A DNA stretch of 64,000 bases from Planctomycetota bacterium (GCA_003576905.1 QEVG01000001.1:1-64000), one strand, 5' to 3'; counted from the first letter of the stretch, positions 18,341 to 27,729 are shown. Notes: generated by a model from the letters alone, not told the origin. Made by a program: numbers and translations.

Positions 18341-18700
18341 TCACCAGGGATAAAGGATAGGATCGAGTTCCTTATGCTCAGCCGGTTTCGGCTCGGAAGG
18401 AGCGTCCATCCGGCAGCCAACGACTACGATTTCGGGACTTGTGGTCGGGGACACACGGGCGACGCGAACGGGTCGCTCGATGGTTTCCCACACGTCGCCG
18501 TTGAGCCGTCGAAGGTGGAGCGTGTCTCCGATGGAGAGGGCGGCACCGCGGCCCGTCATGAATCCCATGCCGCAGGACGATAGGTCGAGGGACCAGCCTC
18601 GCTGGTCTTCGATCCGGCCGGGCCGCTTCCAGCGAAGGACGTCGTCGGAAATCTGGCGCGGCTCACTTCTGCGATTCACAATTGGATTCGGTGTCGTCAC
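18341..18700 (-). CDS. PilZ-domain protein
   Basis: 119 residues, essentially one PilZ domain, the c-di-GMP receptor fold. The two ligand motifs are visible: RRSEPR near residue 10 (RxxxR) and DLSSCGMGF near 40 ([D/N]xSxxG). Start is GTG. It stands alone between the htrA-like gene and a divergent prepilin-type gene, which would fit a role in surface or pilus-linked regulation, but that link is only positional. Confidence 0.8.
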   Translation of the reverse strand: MTTPNPIVNRRSEPRQISDDVLRWKRPGRIEDQRGWSLDLSSCGMGFMTGRGAALSIGDTLHLRRLNGDVWETIERPVRVARVSPTTSPEIVVVGCRMDAPSEPKPAEHKELDPILYPW

Positions 18701-18857
18701 GGCAGGCTCCCGACAGGCGGCGATATTGTCCGCACAGCATCGGCCTGAAACACGGCTCCCTGAAGGTTTTAGTCCAGGAACCGGTCAATAACTACGCGGG
18801 GCGGTCCGAGCTGGGCGTCGAGCGGAGGTGTCGTCGGCATTTTTTGCAGCCCCCTGA

Positions 18858-18887
18858 TTGAATGCGACCGAATGATGGGGATATGAT
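18858..18887 (+). promoter_or_regulatory. probable sigma-70 promoter of the prepilin-type gene
   Basis: TTGAAT, 18-base spacer, TATGAT, about 57 bases before the ATG at 18945, in the gap between the divergent PilZ gene and the prepilin gene. Confidence 0.5.
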
Positions 18888-18944
18888 TGAGTCCGGGACG
18901 TCAGGGCATACCGACGGAAACGGCCCCCCAGTCGAGCGATCCAC

Positions 18945-19898
18945 ATGAGGCACATGCAAATTCGCTCCCGACGCCCGCCCCCTGCCACCGCCCGCTCATG
19001 CGGTTTTACGCTCATCGAACTGCTTGTGGTCATCAGCATTGTTGCGATTGTTATCGCCATCCTGATTCCGGCGCTGTCATCGGCGCGGCAAAGCAGCATC
19101 GGGCAAGTCTGCCTGGCCAACCTGCGGACGCTTGGGCAGGGCCTGACGATGTATTCGACGGATCACCACGATCATCTCGTGCCGGGTCGGCTGCCGCGGG
19201 TCGACAATGACAACTGGCGGGCCCTTGTGCTTGGAGGATGGAAATATCGTCCGACGTTTCTGGCGATGATGGGGACGAATGTGGGGATTCAGGCGTTTGA
19301 CGATCCGATGCCGAGCCGCTTCCTGATCGACAGGTTCGGGGAGCGCGGTGATAAGCAGAACTATTCGAGCAAGGTGTACGTGTGCCCGGCGGCGAGCGAG
19401 TGGACCGACGAGCGGAACGGCAGCTATGGATACAACTATCAGTTTCTCGGAAATTCGCGGCTCTCGGATTCGTCGAATCTTTTCTCGTTCAAATACTGGC
19501 CCGTGTCCGTAACGCGTATTCGGGATACGTCGCGCACAGTGGCAGTGGCGGATTCGATGGGTACCGCGGCAACATACGGTTCGTCAAATCGCTGGCCGTA
19601 TCAGAACAACGCCGAGGACGGGCACCGGTTCGGCAACGAGGGGTTCAACCTCGATCCGCCACATATCAACACTTCCAATGGCGAAGCGGCCGGGTACCCC
19701 GACAAGCGGACGGCGGTCGATCCTCGTCATCTCGGCAAGGCGGCGACGCTCTGGGTGGATACGCACGCGAGTGTCGAAAGGCCGGAGGCGCTGGGTTACC
19801 ACATTTCCCCGGACGGCGCCTTTCGCTTCGACGGGAACAACGCGCTCTGGTCGGGAACGGGCCAGGATGTTCCCTGGACGCCCGATTTCAGTCATTGA
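18945..19898 (+). CDS. prepilin-type N-terminal cleavage/methylation protein with C-terminal H-X9-D motif
   Basis: Type II secretion/type IV pilin-like protein of the kind that is expanded in planctomycetes. The class III leader is clear: SCGFTLIELLVVISIVAIV, with cleavage before Phe and Glu at +5, then a long hydrophobic helix to about residue 45 and a 270-residue exported domain. Near the end, RHLGKAATLWVDTH gives His-X9-Asp, the variant of the H-X9-DG signature seen in these families. A leader peptidase would process it at the inner membrane; it may form a pseudopilus or be displayed at the surface. No other secretion genes are adjacent. Confidence 0.88.
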   Translation: MRHMQIRSRRPPPATARSCGFTLIELLVVISIVAIVIAILIPALSSARQSSIGQVCLANLRTLGQGLTMYSTDHHDHLVPGRLPRVDNDNWRALVLGGWKYRPTFLAMMGTNVGIQAFDDPMPSRFLIDRFGERGDKQNYSSKVYVCPAASEWTDERNGSYGYNYQFLGNSRLSDSSNLFSFKYWPVSVTRIRDTSRTVAVADSMGTAATYGSSNRWPYQNNAEDGHRFGNEGFNLDPPHINTSNGEAAGYPDKRTAVDPRHLGKAATLWVDTHASVERPEALGYHISPDGAFRFDGNNALWSGTGQDVPWTPDFSH

Positions 19899-19983
19899 CA
19901 GGAAGCTTAAGAGGCAACTTCCGCCACCGCGCCCTTCCGCGCGCGATGGCCGTGCCGCAGTCGAAGAAATATGCTTTGCGCCT

Positions 19984-20769
19984 ATGAATACGGGCGTCCC
20001 ACACATCGTCCGCGTCAGCCGTCGCCGCGAGTTCTCGTCGTCCACTTTGCCCGAGCAGGCTCGTGTCCTGCATGAGTCGGCGTTCCGGGGGGCACGCTGG
20101 TGGCGGGACCGATGGGCGCATCGCCCATTTCGGGATGCGGCGCGGCAAGTACTGCATGTCTACGGCGGACTTGCGCTGATCGGGCCGGATGTTACGGTCG
20201 AAGCGCCATCGCCGTTTGTGGAGATGTTTGAACCCATTGAGATTACCGGGGGGGTCGGCGAAGACGCGGAGCGGCTCCTTGTGCTGTCCGGTGAAGCGCC
20301 GACGCGGCCGGAGCGGCGGCTGTGGGTGCTGAAGCTCTTCGCAATAGTCATCGGCCTGGGAATGTTTGGAATCCTGGTGCTCGCCTTCATGGGTGGCGTT
20401 CCAATCCGCGCGATTCCGCCGATCGGGGCCGCGATTGTCGTGGCGAGTCTCGCCATCACGATTGCCCTGTTTGCGCAAAGCCGAAGCGGACGCTGGTTTC
20501 TCGTGCCATGCGGAATCGCGATCGTGCGACGACCCGTGCGGCGCGGGCAGCCGGGCAGGATCACCGTGCTATCGCGGTGAGATACATGTGCGGCGCTGCG
20601 CTACGTATCGACCGGTAAGACGGTGGTCCTCATGCTGGAACTCTGGACGCATGCAGGGAAGACGCTTCGGCGCTCCGTGTCGGAGCGCGAGGCTGCCGCC
20701 GTCCTTGCGGCATGGCAGAGCCCGTTGACGCCACCCTCTGACGAAAAGCTGATGGAACTGGTGACTTGA
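19984..20769 (+). pseudogene. membrane protein with in-frame TGA; C-terminal domain related to the protein at 23897-24913
   Basis: From ATG 19984 the frame codes for 198 residues with two hydrophobic segments (about residues 117-140 and 146-166), then stops at TGA 20578-20580. The same frame then continues to 20769, encoding DTCAALRYVSTGKTV and, at the end, SEREAAAVLAAWQSPLTPPS. That tail matches the end of the minus-strand protein at 23897-24913 ([23 protein letters not shown]), and the region before the TGA matches too (SGRWFLVPCGIAIVRRP against [16 protein letters not shown]). The TGA falls where the relative has Arg in LFDRRES. It is therefore an interrupted 261-codon gene: recently broken, read through, or a base error. 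Function unknown; 85 bases after the prepilin gene and possibly co-transcribed. Confidence 0.7.
20578..20580 (+). other. in-frame TGA interrupting the membrane-protein gene
   Basis: Reads TCG CGG TGA GAT ACA in frame; homology to a neighbouring protein continues on both sides without a shift. Confidence 0.8.
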
Positions 20770-20826
20770 TGACTGGGCCGGGTACCGTCGCAGTACCCCG
20801 CCCATATACGTATGCCTATTGCCGCG

Positions 20827-21945
20827 TCACGCCACCATCGCCGTGTCAGCGATGCCTTCGGAAGCGGGCCTTCCCGCCAGGACATTCTCATAGAGTGTGG
20901 CGTAGTTGTCAGCGAATGCGCGGACGCCGAACACTTCGTACGCCTGCCCGCGTGCGACATTGGCCAGCCTCCGCCGAAGCTCGCCGTCTTCGAGGGCATT
21001 GAGGAGCTTACCGGCCAGCGTGCGCGGTTCGGCCGGCTTGCAGAGCAGGCCGTTGTGCCGATCGGCGATAAGCTCGGCAACGGAGCGTACAGCGGACCCG
21101 ACGACTACTGCGCCCGCGGCCATTGCGGCGGCGATCGATTCGGTACAAATATCCTCGACTGCCGGGCAGCAGAAGACATCTGCACAGGCGGCCAGCTGCG
21201 GCCAGGAATGACTCGGATCCGGGACTATGACCATGTCTTTGCGGCCGATCTGGCGGACAAAGCGCAGCAGGCGGCGGCTCTCTGCGGATTCGTAAGGCAT
21301 CATCACACGGAGGTCGTGGAGGACTTCACTGACGATCGCGGCGGCCCAAAGTCCGTAATACTGGCCGCCGGCGCGAGAGGCGGGCCCGTCGAGAAGAATG
21401 ACGCAGCGGGAATCGCCCACGAGCGATCTGCGCAAATCGGATTGGCGCGCCCGGTTGACGGCTGCGAAGTCGGCCGGGCCGCGGATGACCACGATCTTGT
21501 CGGGCGTGACCCCGGCGGACACGAGGCGCGCGCGGACGACCTGGCTGCCGGTTGCGACGACGGTTGATTCGGAGATTGCCCGCACCCACCCGGCCACGCG
21601 GCGCGCATCGACGGGACTGAGGACCGTGAGGACCTTGGGTATCTCCGCGAGGCGCGCCGAGGCCGCCACGGCCGAGTCGGCTCCCCACGCGTGAACGAGA
21701 CCGACCTGCGCGCACTTTGCGATTCGGTCGAGGTCGGGGGCATAGTTGAAAAAGCGCGACACGCGGCGCGGCGCGCTGGCGACATCCTGACCCAGAACGC
21801 GCCGTGCACGCGACAGGCCGGCAGGGTCCAGGCAGCACACGGCGTGAGACTGGCCATCGGAGACGAGGCGCGCCCGGAGCGCGCCAAGGCACTGGAGTCC
21901 AGTCTCATCGCACGAGCCGTCGACGATGTGCAAGACGCGTGTCAC
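20827..21945 (-). CDS. glycosyltransferase, GT-B fold, GT4-like
   Basis: 372 residues beginning VLHIVDGSCDETGLQCLGAL, an N-terminal Rossmann domain with a VHAWGADSAVAASA segment, and a C-terminal nucleotide-sugar domain with VEDICTESIAAAMAAG, which holds the EX7E-type acidic pair of the GT4 group, followed by VVGSAVRSVAELI and NGLLCKPAEP. Donor and acceptor sugar are not predictable. The GTG start overlaps the stop of the upstream lipoprotein gene by GTGA, so it is the last gene of a five-gene minus-strand operon devoted to the cell envelope. Confidence 0.85.
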   Translation of the reverse strand: MTRVLHIVDGSCDETGLQCLGALRARLVSDGQSHAVCCLDPAGLSRARRVLGQDVASAPRRVSRFFNYAPDLDRIAKCAQVGLVHAWGADSAVAASARLAEIPKVLTVLSPVDARRVAGWVRAISESTVVATGSQVVRARLVSAGVTPDKIVVIRGPADFAAVNRARQSDLRRSLVGDSRCVILLDGPASRAGGQYYGLWAAAIVSEVLHDLRVMMPYESAESRRLLRFVRQIGRKDMVIVPDPSHSWPQLAACADVFCCPAVEDICTESIAAAMAAGAVVVGSAVRSVAELIADRHNGLLCKPAEPRTLAGKLLNALEDGELRRRLANVARGQAYEVFGVRAFADNYATLYENVLAGRPASEGIADTAMVA

Positions 21946-22610
21946 TCTGAGAATTCCCGTCGGCCGTAAAAGAATCGGGCGATCTCCTGGCCCATCTTGA
22001 TGCCCAGTTCCGTGGCGACCTGCCCCGGCGTTACGTCGCCGTCCATCGGCTTGGGGTCGGTTGTGACTTCGACGCGCTTGCCGGATTCGTTGTCGGGCCA
22101 GAGTCGGACCTCTCCCTTGCGTTCGGTCGAGAGCACCTTTACGCGGGTTGCGAAGATGCCCTTATAGATCGGCGCGTCGCCCTCGCCGTGGAGAGTGAAT
22201 CGTTCTACGCCGATGTAGAGAACCTGCTCGGCGCCGAGTTGTTCTCCGATCTGGCGGATCGTCATCTTGTAGAAGTTAGGGTCTCGCTGGAGGCGCTGAT
22301 ACTCCTGAAAAGGAATGACATTCTTGTTGACGTCGAAGTGGAGGAAATTCTCGGAGAGCGTCTGGTGCAGCTCCCGAACGGTCTTTGGCTCGGTGATCAT
22401 GCTGTTTCGATCGTCAATCAGTATGAGAAGCGGGGTCTTGGCGAGCTTGTATTCCGGCTCGATCCAGTCGCCGCCTGTCATGTTGACCCACGTGGCGGCC
22501 ATGTCGGCGCAGCCGGCGGGAAGTAAGGCGGCGGCGAATAGTGTGAGTGCAAGGGTATGAGAACCTCGCGACCTGCACTTTGATATCACGGACAAAAAAA
22601 AGTTCGTCAT
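21942..22610 (-). CDS. predicted lipoprotein, paralogue of the adjacent lipoprotein
   Basis: 222 residues with a lipoprotein signal peptide (hydrophobic LALTLFAAALLPAGC; lipobox LPAGC, Cys near residue 34). The mature part contains KTPLLILIDDRNSMI and GEQLGAEQVLYIGVERFTL and ends MGQEIARFFYGRRE. The same layout (a segment about a cell-envelope nucleotide-free fold, a xxLgaxxLLxIxLxxF strand and a KFYDHRE-like end) occurs in the next protein upstream, so they look like a divergent tandem pair. No named family recognised. ATG 22610 is preferred over longer in-frame starts because the signal peptide then begins normally. Thirteen bases separate it from the upstream paralogue. Confidence 0.75.
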   Translation of the reverse strand: MTNFFLSVISKCRSRGSHTLALTLFAAALLPAGCADMAATWVNMTGGDWIEPEYKLAKTPLLILIDDRNSMITEPKTVRELHQTLSENFLHFDVNKNVIPFQEYQRLQRDPNFYKMTIRQIGEQLGAEQVLYIGVERFTLHGEGDAPIYKGIFATRVKVLSTERKGEVRLWPDNESGKRVEVTTDPKPMDGDVTPGQVATELGIKMGQEIARFFYGRREFSE

Positions 22611-22623
22611 TAAGGACCCTTCC

Positions 22624-23316
22624 TCATCGCTGCGGTCCGCGAAGCGACTCACGATGATCATAAAATTTCTTGGCCGTCTTCTGGGCAAACTGCTCGATGG
22701 CCGCCCGCAGCAGGTCGTAGTCGGACATATCGGCAATGGCGTGTTCGCCGGGCGGCGGATGAGTGGCCGTTACTTCGCTGGAATACACGGTGTCGGTCCG
22801 CGTGCTATCGGCGCCCTCATATAGATGCAAAGAACCGCTGACGCGCCCCTTTCGCAGTTCGGGTGTGTCGGCGGCGCGGGTTGTGTACTCCAGGAGATCG
22901 ATCCGAAGAAGGTAGTCGCATTTCAACTCCCTGGCGATTTCCTGGTGCGACATGCTCTCCCAGTCCGCGCCGGATTCCTGAAACTCGGTGACATCGCGCG
23001 TGGGAACGAAGCTGGCTTTTTCGAGGTGCTTTTTCATTTCATAGACGACGGCGTCGGCAACGCGGCGCCGTGCCCGGGGGTCGACATCGAGCGTGGCCCT
23101 GTCCGCCCAGACGATGACGGCGACTTTCTCGTCGGTGATCTTGCCGTATTCGGCCTTTATCTCGGCGCTTTCGTCCGGCGTGAGGAAGTACATCGCCTGG
23201 CATCCCGCAGACAGCAAGATCAGGAGGAATGGGAAGATCCGCCGACGGTGAGACGGCTTCTTTTCCGAGGCGTGGCCACTGAAGCTCTTTGGTGCCGCTG
23301 GGTAATCGATAGGCAT
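22624..23316 (-). CDS. predicted lipoprotein
   Basis: 230 residues. A basic n-region (KKPSHRRR), hydrophobic core (IFPFLLILLSAGC) and lipobox LSAGC put the lipid-modified Cys at about residue 39. The mature part has EKVAVIVWADRATLDVDPRARRRVADAV, then ARELKCDYLLRIDLLEY and a C-terminal AIEQFAQKTAKKFYDHRES. The arrangement (a small-molecule-free alpha/beta fold, an assigned strand with DYLLRIDL, a helix ending KFYDHRE) parallels the neighbour at 21942-22610. Function unknown; likely anchored to a membrane facing the periplasm. Confidence 0.75.
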   Translation of the reverse strand: MPIDYPAAPKSFSGHASEKKPSHRRRIFPFLLILLSAGCQAMYFLTPDESAEIKAEYGKITDEKVAVIVWADRATLDVDPRARRRVADAVVYEMKKHLEKASFVPTRDVTEFQESGADWESMSHQEIARELKCDYLLRIDLLEYTTRAADTPELRKGRVSGSLHLYEGADSTRTDTVYSSEVTATHPPPGEHAIADMSDYDLLRAAIEQFAQKTAKKFYDHRESLRGPQR

Positions 23317-23326
23317 TTTGAGTCCG

Positions 23327-23836
23327 CTACTTTCCCGGCAGCGCGCCGGTGATCATTCCATGTGCCAGCTTGAATCCCCAGCCGGTCATAAGCAGGCCGC
23401 CGAAGCCGAGCATGAGGCGCACCGCGCCCAATCGATCCCAGTTCACATTCGGCGCAAGGCCGGTGACGACGATTCTCGCCGACAGGACGCACGCGGCGAT
23501 CGTGCCAAGACACAGGATTGCTCCCGCGGGTTGGGCAATGAACGCGTCGATCGGCCGCCCGTGCATCATCAGTGCGAAGGCCGTGGTCATTCCGCAGGTC
23601 GGACAGGGCAACCCAGTGGTAAGGATGAAACCGCAGGGCCACGCGCCAAACAGGGCCTCGTGCGTTCCGTAGCCCCGCGGGTCCGGCGCGAGCCAGGTCG
23701 CCACGGCCAGTACGGTCAGGCCGCACAGTCCCACGACGGCCCAGACCGCCCGCCCGGCGGACGATACCTGTATTGCCGGGCCCAGGAGGGGCCAAGACGC
23801 GGGCCGTGCGAGGGGCAGTTCGGCAGGCTGTTCCAT
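23327..23836 (-). CDS. DUF2752 membrane protein
   Basis: 169 residues with three predicted membrane helices (about 31-50, 103-121 and 139-160) and the family hallmark TGLPCPTCGMTTAFALMMHG in the first extramembrane part, containing a CPTCG pair of cysteines. DUF2752 proteins are small membrane proteins of unknown role, common near envelope or secretion genes. Ten bases separate it from the lipoprotein gene downstream and 60 from the membrane protein gene upstream. Confidence 0.85.
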   Translation of the reverse strand: MEQPAELPLARPASWPLLGPAIQVSSAGRAVWAVVGLCGLTVLAVATWLAPDPRGYGTHEALFGAWPCGFILTTGLPCPTCGMTTAFALMMHGRPIDAFIAQPAGAILCLGTIAACVLSARIVVTGLAPNVNWDRLGAVRLMLGFGGLLMTGWGFKLAHGMITGALPGK

Positions 23837-23896
23837 ATGGTCATTCTTGCAGGGTATCGGTGAAATGCAACTCGGGACGAAACGGGGTGTGCGGGG

Positions 23897-24913
23897 TCAG
23901 GTGAAATCGACGAGCTTTTCGACGGGCGGAGGGGGAAGCGGGCTGCGCCAGGCGCGGAGGAGCACATCGGCCTCCCGCGATGTCACCTGGGTTGACTCGA
24001 TTGTCACGGTGTTCGCGACACAGAGCGTCCATGAGCCCAGGCGAGATTCGGTGAGGGACAACGCACTCTCTCTTCGATCGAAGAGCGCGAGGCTTGAGCG
24101 TGTGGGAATCCGGGAAGGCGTGCGGAGAAGAAGGCCTCCGGGAAGTATGAACCAATGCCGTTTTCCGAGGATGCCGGTCTCCGATGCGAAAAGTCCCGTA
24201 AACAGTATGGCGAGCCATATCACGAGCCTCCAATCGATGCGGGACGCCTCGAACGATTCCAGAACGGCCAGGATAAGCTGAACCCCGACGAGAAACCGCA
24301 TCCCCCAGCCAAGGGCGTTGACTGCAAGGTTTCGACGCACCCGCCTGGCGAGCGCCCATTCTTCCCGAGCTTCACTTCCGGATTCTGCGATGCGGTCCGC
24401 CCTTCCGAGGATTCCTTCCGCGAAGCGAGTGAAGCCGATATCCGCCTCGTCGAGAAGGACGGGTGGAAAGGAAACCTCAAGAGGCGGCGAAGGATCCGGA
24501 AGCCGGCTCCCGGTTTTCCGAAAGCGAAGGCACGCACCATAGTGACCGTTGGCGATGAGGATCTCCAGTGCCGAACGAATGAGGTCCTTCCCATTGGCTT
24601 CGGCAAGCTGCTCGGCGATGTACGTTCCGCATGCGTCGATGCGATTCCGCCGAGCGAGTTGGTGAAGTGTGCGCCTCCTCTGCTTGGTTGTCCGCTGCGA
24701 CGCGAGCAAAACAAGAATCGTGAGGATTGTGCCCGCGATCGCGACACCTATGACAATCGCCGGCGACCTTTCCGCGCCGATCATATAGAGAAGCGGAAGC
24801 AGCACGACGACACCGCAGGCGCTTACGAGAAACACCCCTGCGAAGCGAATTCCCTGCGATGGCGGGATTTCCACGTCGATGACGAACAGTGCTGACCTCT
24901 CCTGCCCGGCCAT
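23897..24913 (-). CDS. membrane protein of unknown function, first gene of an envelope operon
   Basis: 338 residues with two N-terminal membrane helices ([25 protein letters not shown] and [21 protein letters not shown]), a soluble stretch of about 120 residues with [20 protein letters not shown], and a second pair of helices (about 215-260, LILAVLESF and [15 protein letters not shown]). The C-terminal 90 residues after [16 protein letters not shown] are related to the interrupted protein at 19984-20769. ATG 24913 is preferred; a TTG at 24976 would add 21 residues but overlaps the ALDH promoter. No known family identified. Confidence 0.7.
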   Translation of the reverse strand: MAGQERSALFVIDVEIPPSQGIRFAGVFLVSACGVVVLLPLLYMIGAERSPAIVIGVAIAGTILTILVLLASQRTTKQRRRTLHQLARRNRIDACGTYIAEQLAEANGKDLIRSALEILIANGHYGACLRFRKTGSRLPDPSPPLEVSFPPVLLDEADIGFTRFAEGILGRADRIAESGSEAREEWALARRVRRNLAVNALGWGMRFLVGVQLILAVLESFEASRIDWRLVIWLAILFTGLFASETGILGKRHWFILPGGLLLRTPSRIPTRSSLALFDRRESALSLTESRLGSWTLCVANTVTIESTQVTSREADVLLRAWRSPLPPPPVEKLVDFT

Positions 24914-24969
24914 TGCGTGATTATCGCGGATTAACAAGTGCGTGTGAACGCCACCCGGCCGACGTGATT

Positions 24970-24998
24970 TTGACAAGGCCCGTCGCCGGCGCTATTCT
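24970..24998 (+). promoter_or_regulatory. near-consensus sigma-70 promoter for the aldehyde dehydrogenase gene
   Basis: TTGACA, exactly 17 bases, TATTCT, about 80 bases before the ATG at 25078. The -35 box is perfect and the -10 differs at two positions. It is the clearest promoter in the window and points to strong constitutive expression. Confidence 0.75.
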
Positions 24999-25077
24999 AT
25001 TGCCGTGTTTCGGGCGATCTGCTTTTGCATGCCCGTTCCCCGAACTTCAACAAGATACGCCATCAGGAGGTATCGCC

Positions 25078-26559
25078 ATGGCTACCGCCACCGCCCCCGC
25101 ACCGGTCAAGCCGGATGTGAAGATCAAGTACACCAAGTGCCTCATTGACGGCGAGTGGGTCGATGCCGTCGCCGGGCGCACTTTCGAGACGATCAACCCG
25201 GCCACCGGGGACGTATTGACGCACGTCGCAGAAGGCGATGAGCCGGATGTGGATAAGGCCGTAAGGGCTGCGCGGAAGGCGTTTGAAACCGGCCCGTGGC
25301 CGAAGATGACAGCCAGCCAGCGCGGGCGGCTGCTCTACAGGCTGGCCGACCTGATCGAGCAGCACAAAGAGGAACTGGCGGCACTGGAAACACTGGACAA
25401 TGGCAAGCCCATCAAGGACTCTCTCAACGCCGACCTGCCGCTGACAATCGCATGCTACCGGTACTACGCCGGCTGGGCTGACAAGATTCACGGCAAGACC
25501 ATCCCGGTCAACGGCCCCTTCTTCTGCTACACGCGGCACGAGCCGATCGGCGTGGTCGGCCAGATCATCCCCTGGAACTTCCCCCTGCTCATGCAGGCAT
25601 GGAAATGGGGTCCGGCGCTCGCTACGGGGAACACGGTGGTGCTGAAGCCCGCCGAACAGACGCCGCTGACGGCGCTGTATGTCGGGCAATTGGCACTCGA
25701 AGCCGGTTTTCCGCCGGGCGTCATCAACATCATCCCCGGCATGGGCCCGACGGCCGGCGGCGCGATCGCCAAGCACATGGACATTGACAAGGTCGCCTTT
25801 ACCGGAAGCACCGAGGTCGGCCGGATCATCATGGAAGCAGCGGCAAAGAGTAACCTGAAGCGCGTCAGCCTTGAACTCGGTGGAAAGAGCCCGAACATCG
25901 TGTTCGCCGATGCCGATGCCGATGCCGCGATTCAGGGCGCGTACTTCGGCCTGTTCTTCAACCAGGGGCAGTGCTGCTGTGCCGGGTCGCGTCTTTTTGT
26001 CGAAGAGAGCATCCACGGCCAGTTTGTCGAGAAGCTGATCGGCATCGCCAAGAGCCGCCGCGTGGGCGACCCGTTCGATACCAAGACCCACCAGGGGCCG
26101 CAGGTCTCGCGCGAGCAGTTCGATCGCGTGATGAACTACATCGACATCGGCAACAAGCAGGGAGCGAAGCTGGTCACCGGTGGCAGCCGTGTGGGCGATC
26201 GCGGCTTCTTCGTTGAGCCGACCGTTTTCGACGGCGTCCGCGACGACATGACTATCGCCCAGGAGGAGATATTCGGCCCGGTGCTCTGTGTCATGCCCTT
26301 CAAAGACATGGACGAAGTGATCGGCCGAGCAAACAATTCCATCTACGGCCTTGCCGCTGCCGTCTGGACGAAGGACATCCAGAAGGCGATGAAGATTTCA
26401 AACAGCGTCCGCGCGGGAACCGTGTGGGTGAACTGCTACGACGTCTTCGACGCCGCCGCCCCCTTCGGCGGATACAAGCAGAGCGGCATCGGCCGGGAAC
26501 TGGGCGAGTATGCCTTGGAGCACTACTGCGAAGTCAAGACGGTGACGATGAAGCTGTAA
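25078..26559 (+). CDS. NAD(P)-dependent aldehyde dehydrogenase
   Basis: 493 residues, oxidises an aldehyde to the acid in the cytoplasm. The sequence closely follows the ALDH1/ALDH2 type: [19 protein letters not shown] and [11 protein letters not shown] for cofactor binding, FTGSTEVGR, the general-base Glu in ELGGKSP, and the nucleophile in NQGQCCCAG (middle Cys, residue 300), then QEEIFGPVL near the end. Substrate is not predictable; retinal/acetaldehyde-like enzymes share this pattern. The ATG at 25078 is set by a perfect AGGAGG at 25065-25070; the open frame continues upstream but without a signal. It has its own promoter and a hairpin terminator, so is probably monocistronic. Confidence 0.95.
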   Translation: MATATAPAPVKPDVKIKYTKCLIDGEWVDAVAGRTFETINPATGDVLTHVAEGDEPDVDKAVRAARKAFETGPWPKMTASQRGRLLYRLADLIEQHKEELAALETLDNGKPIKDSLNADLPLTIACYRYYAGWADKIHGKTIPVNGPFFCYTRHEPIGVVGQIIPWNFPLLMQAWKWGPALATGNTVVLKPAEQTPLTALYVGQLALEAGFPPGVINIIPGMGPTAGGAIAKHMDIDKVAFTGSTEVGRIIMEAAAKSNLKRVSLELGGKSPNIVFADADADAAIQGAYFGLFFNQGQCCCAGSRLFVEESIHGQFVEKLIGIAKSRRVGDPFDTKTHQGPQVSREQFDRVMNYIDIGNKQGAKLVTGGSRVGDRGFFVEPTVFDGVRDDMTIAQEEIFGPVLCVMPFKDMDEVIGRANNSIYGLAAAVWTKDIQKAMKISNSVRAGTVWVNCYDVFDAAAPFGGYKQSGIGRELGEYALEHYCEVKTVTMKL

Positions 26560-26596
26560 TACGCCTCTTTTCGGCGAATTTGGCGCGAGATTTCGA

Positions 26597-26637
26597 CGGG
26601 CAGGCCGAGTCATGCGTGGCGCGGCCTGCCCGTTTTC
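26597..26637 (+). terminator. rho-independent terminator after the aldehyde dehydrogenase gene
   Basis: Perfect 11-base inverted repeat CGGGCAGGCCG / CGGCCTGCCCG with a 14-base loop, followed directly by TTTT. Confidence 0.75.
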
Positions 26638-26700
26638 GTCCCGGTGCCGGTCGAATTCCGATACTTCCTTAAGACACACCTGCGAGGTGCGGAACGGCCG

Positions 26701-27729
26701 ATGGATCTGGAATCACTGCGACATCACTACCTCCGGCGAATTGTGGCGCCTGGCCTGCGATTGTTCGGGTACCGGGCGACGGAGCGGCTGGCTGTCGCCA
26801 TGGCGCGGCGCGTGTTCGACCTGAATACACCGGCACGGCGGTTCGCGCACGCCCGTATTGAGCGGGCGCTGGGACGGATGGGACCGCCCGGCGAGGCCGG
26901 TGGTGAACCGCAAGCCGCGGCGGCGGGGAATGACAATGTCAGCAACCTTTCGGCGGCGATCTGCAAAACGGCCTATGAGCACATCGGTCGATTCTGGGCG
27001 GAATCGCTGTTTCTGCAAAGACGCGTGGGTGGCGTGAGGTGGCGCACGTATGTTCGCATCGACGACGAGACGGTAATTACCGGCGAACCGGGTACCGGGC
27101 GAGGACGCGTCTTTGTGACCGGCTATTACGGAAATCCCGCGGCTGCGGCGGTCGTGCTGGGACAGTTATGCCGACCGGTGCATGTGGTGGTGGACTATGT
27201 CCAACAGCCGATCCTGCGGGCGTGGCAACGGGAACTCTACCGCATTCCCAATGTACGGCCTGTCAAGCGGGCTGAAACGGGCTCTACCCTTCCGCGCGTG
27301 CTGAAGGGCGGGGGCGCGATCCTGATGATCGCGGAGCACCATCGACCGCGCGGCCGGGCGGTTGAGATCGAGTTTCTCGGCGAGCGGCTGCGGTGCTACC
27401 CGACGCTGGAACGGCTTGCGGAGTGGTGCGACGCGTCGGTGATTCCGGTGACCTGCCGCCGCGCGGCGGAGCGGTTTTCATTCTTGCTAGAGGCTCACGG
27501 AGTTTTTCGCTTTGAGACCGGTCGGCGCGTCGGCGATGTGACGCGCGGAGCAATGGCGGCGCTGGAGGCGGCAATTCTGCGCGACGCCGGACAGTATCTC
27601 TGGATGGTGAGTGCCGCACGTGAGGCATCAGATGCCTTCGCGGCGCGTGGCATGGCTGAGAATCGGCCCGCCTCCACGCCTCAGGAACGAACCGTACCTG
27701 TGCTGCGGCCGGTCGGCTCGGCGCAATAG
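26701..27729 (+). CDS. LpxL/HtrB-like acyltransferase-family protein lacking the catalytic His
   Basis: 342 residues resembling the lauroyl/myristoyl acyltransferase (LpxL-type) group: an N-terminal helical part with YRATERLAVAMARRVF, then a segment where the HX4D/E motif should be but which reads VTGYYGNPAAAAVVLG, then KGGGAILMIAEHHRPRGRAVEIEFLGER and CDASVIPVTCRR, which correspond to the known downstream blocks (ADQ..., fG....f, ...vP...). Since the His and the acidic residue of HX4D/E are missing, acyl transfer by the usual mechanism is doubtful. ATG at 26701 gives a compact N-terminus; an earlier GTG at 26644 is possible. Ends in TAG, so TAG is used as a normal stop here. Confidence 0.7.
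   Translation: MDLESLRHHYLRRIVAPGLRLFGYRATERLAVAMARRVFDLNTPARRFAHARIERALGRMGPPGEAGGEPQAAAAGNDNVSNLSAAICKTAYEHIGRFWAESLFLQRRVGGVRWRTYVRIDDETVITGEPGTGRGRVFVTGYYGNPAAAAVVLGQLCRPVHVVVDYVQQPILRAWQRELYRIPNVRPVKRAETGSTLPRVLKGGGAILMIAEHHRPRGRAVEIEFLGERLRCYPTLERLAEWCDASVIPVTCRRAAERFSFLLEAHGVFRFETGRRVGDVTRGAMAALEAAILRDAGQYLWMVSAAREASDAFAARGMAENRPASTPQERTVPVLRPVGSAQ

Noticed and set aside
25905-25930. GCCGAT repeat in the aldehyde dehydrogenase gene
   Set aside because: Codes for an ADADAD turn common in aldehyde dehydrogenases; no structural interest.
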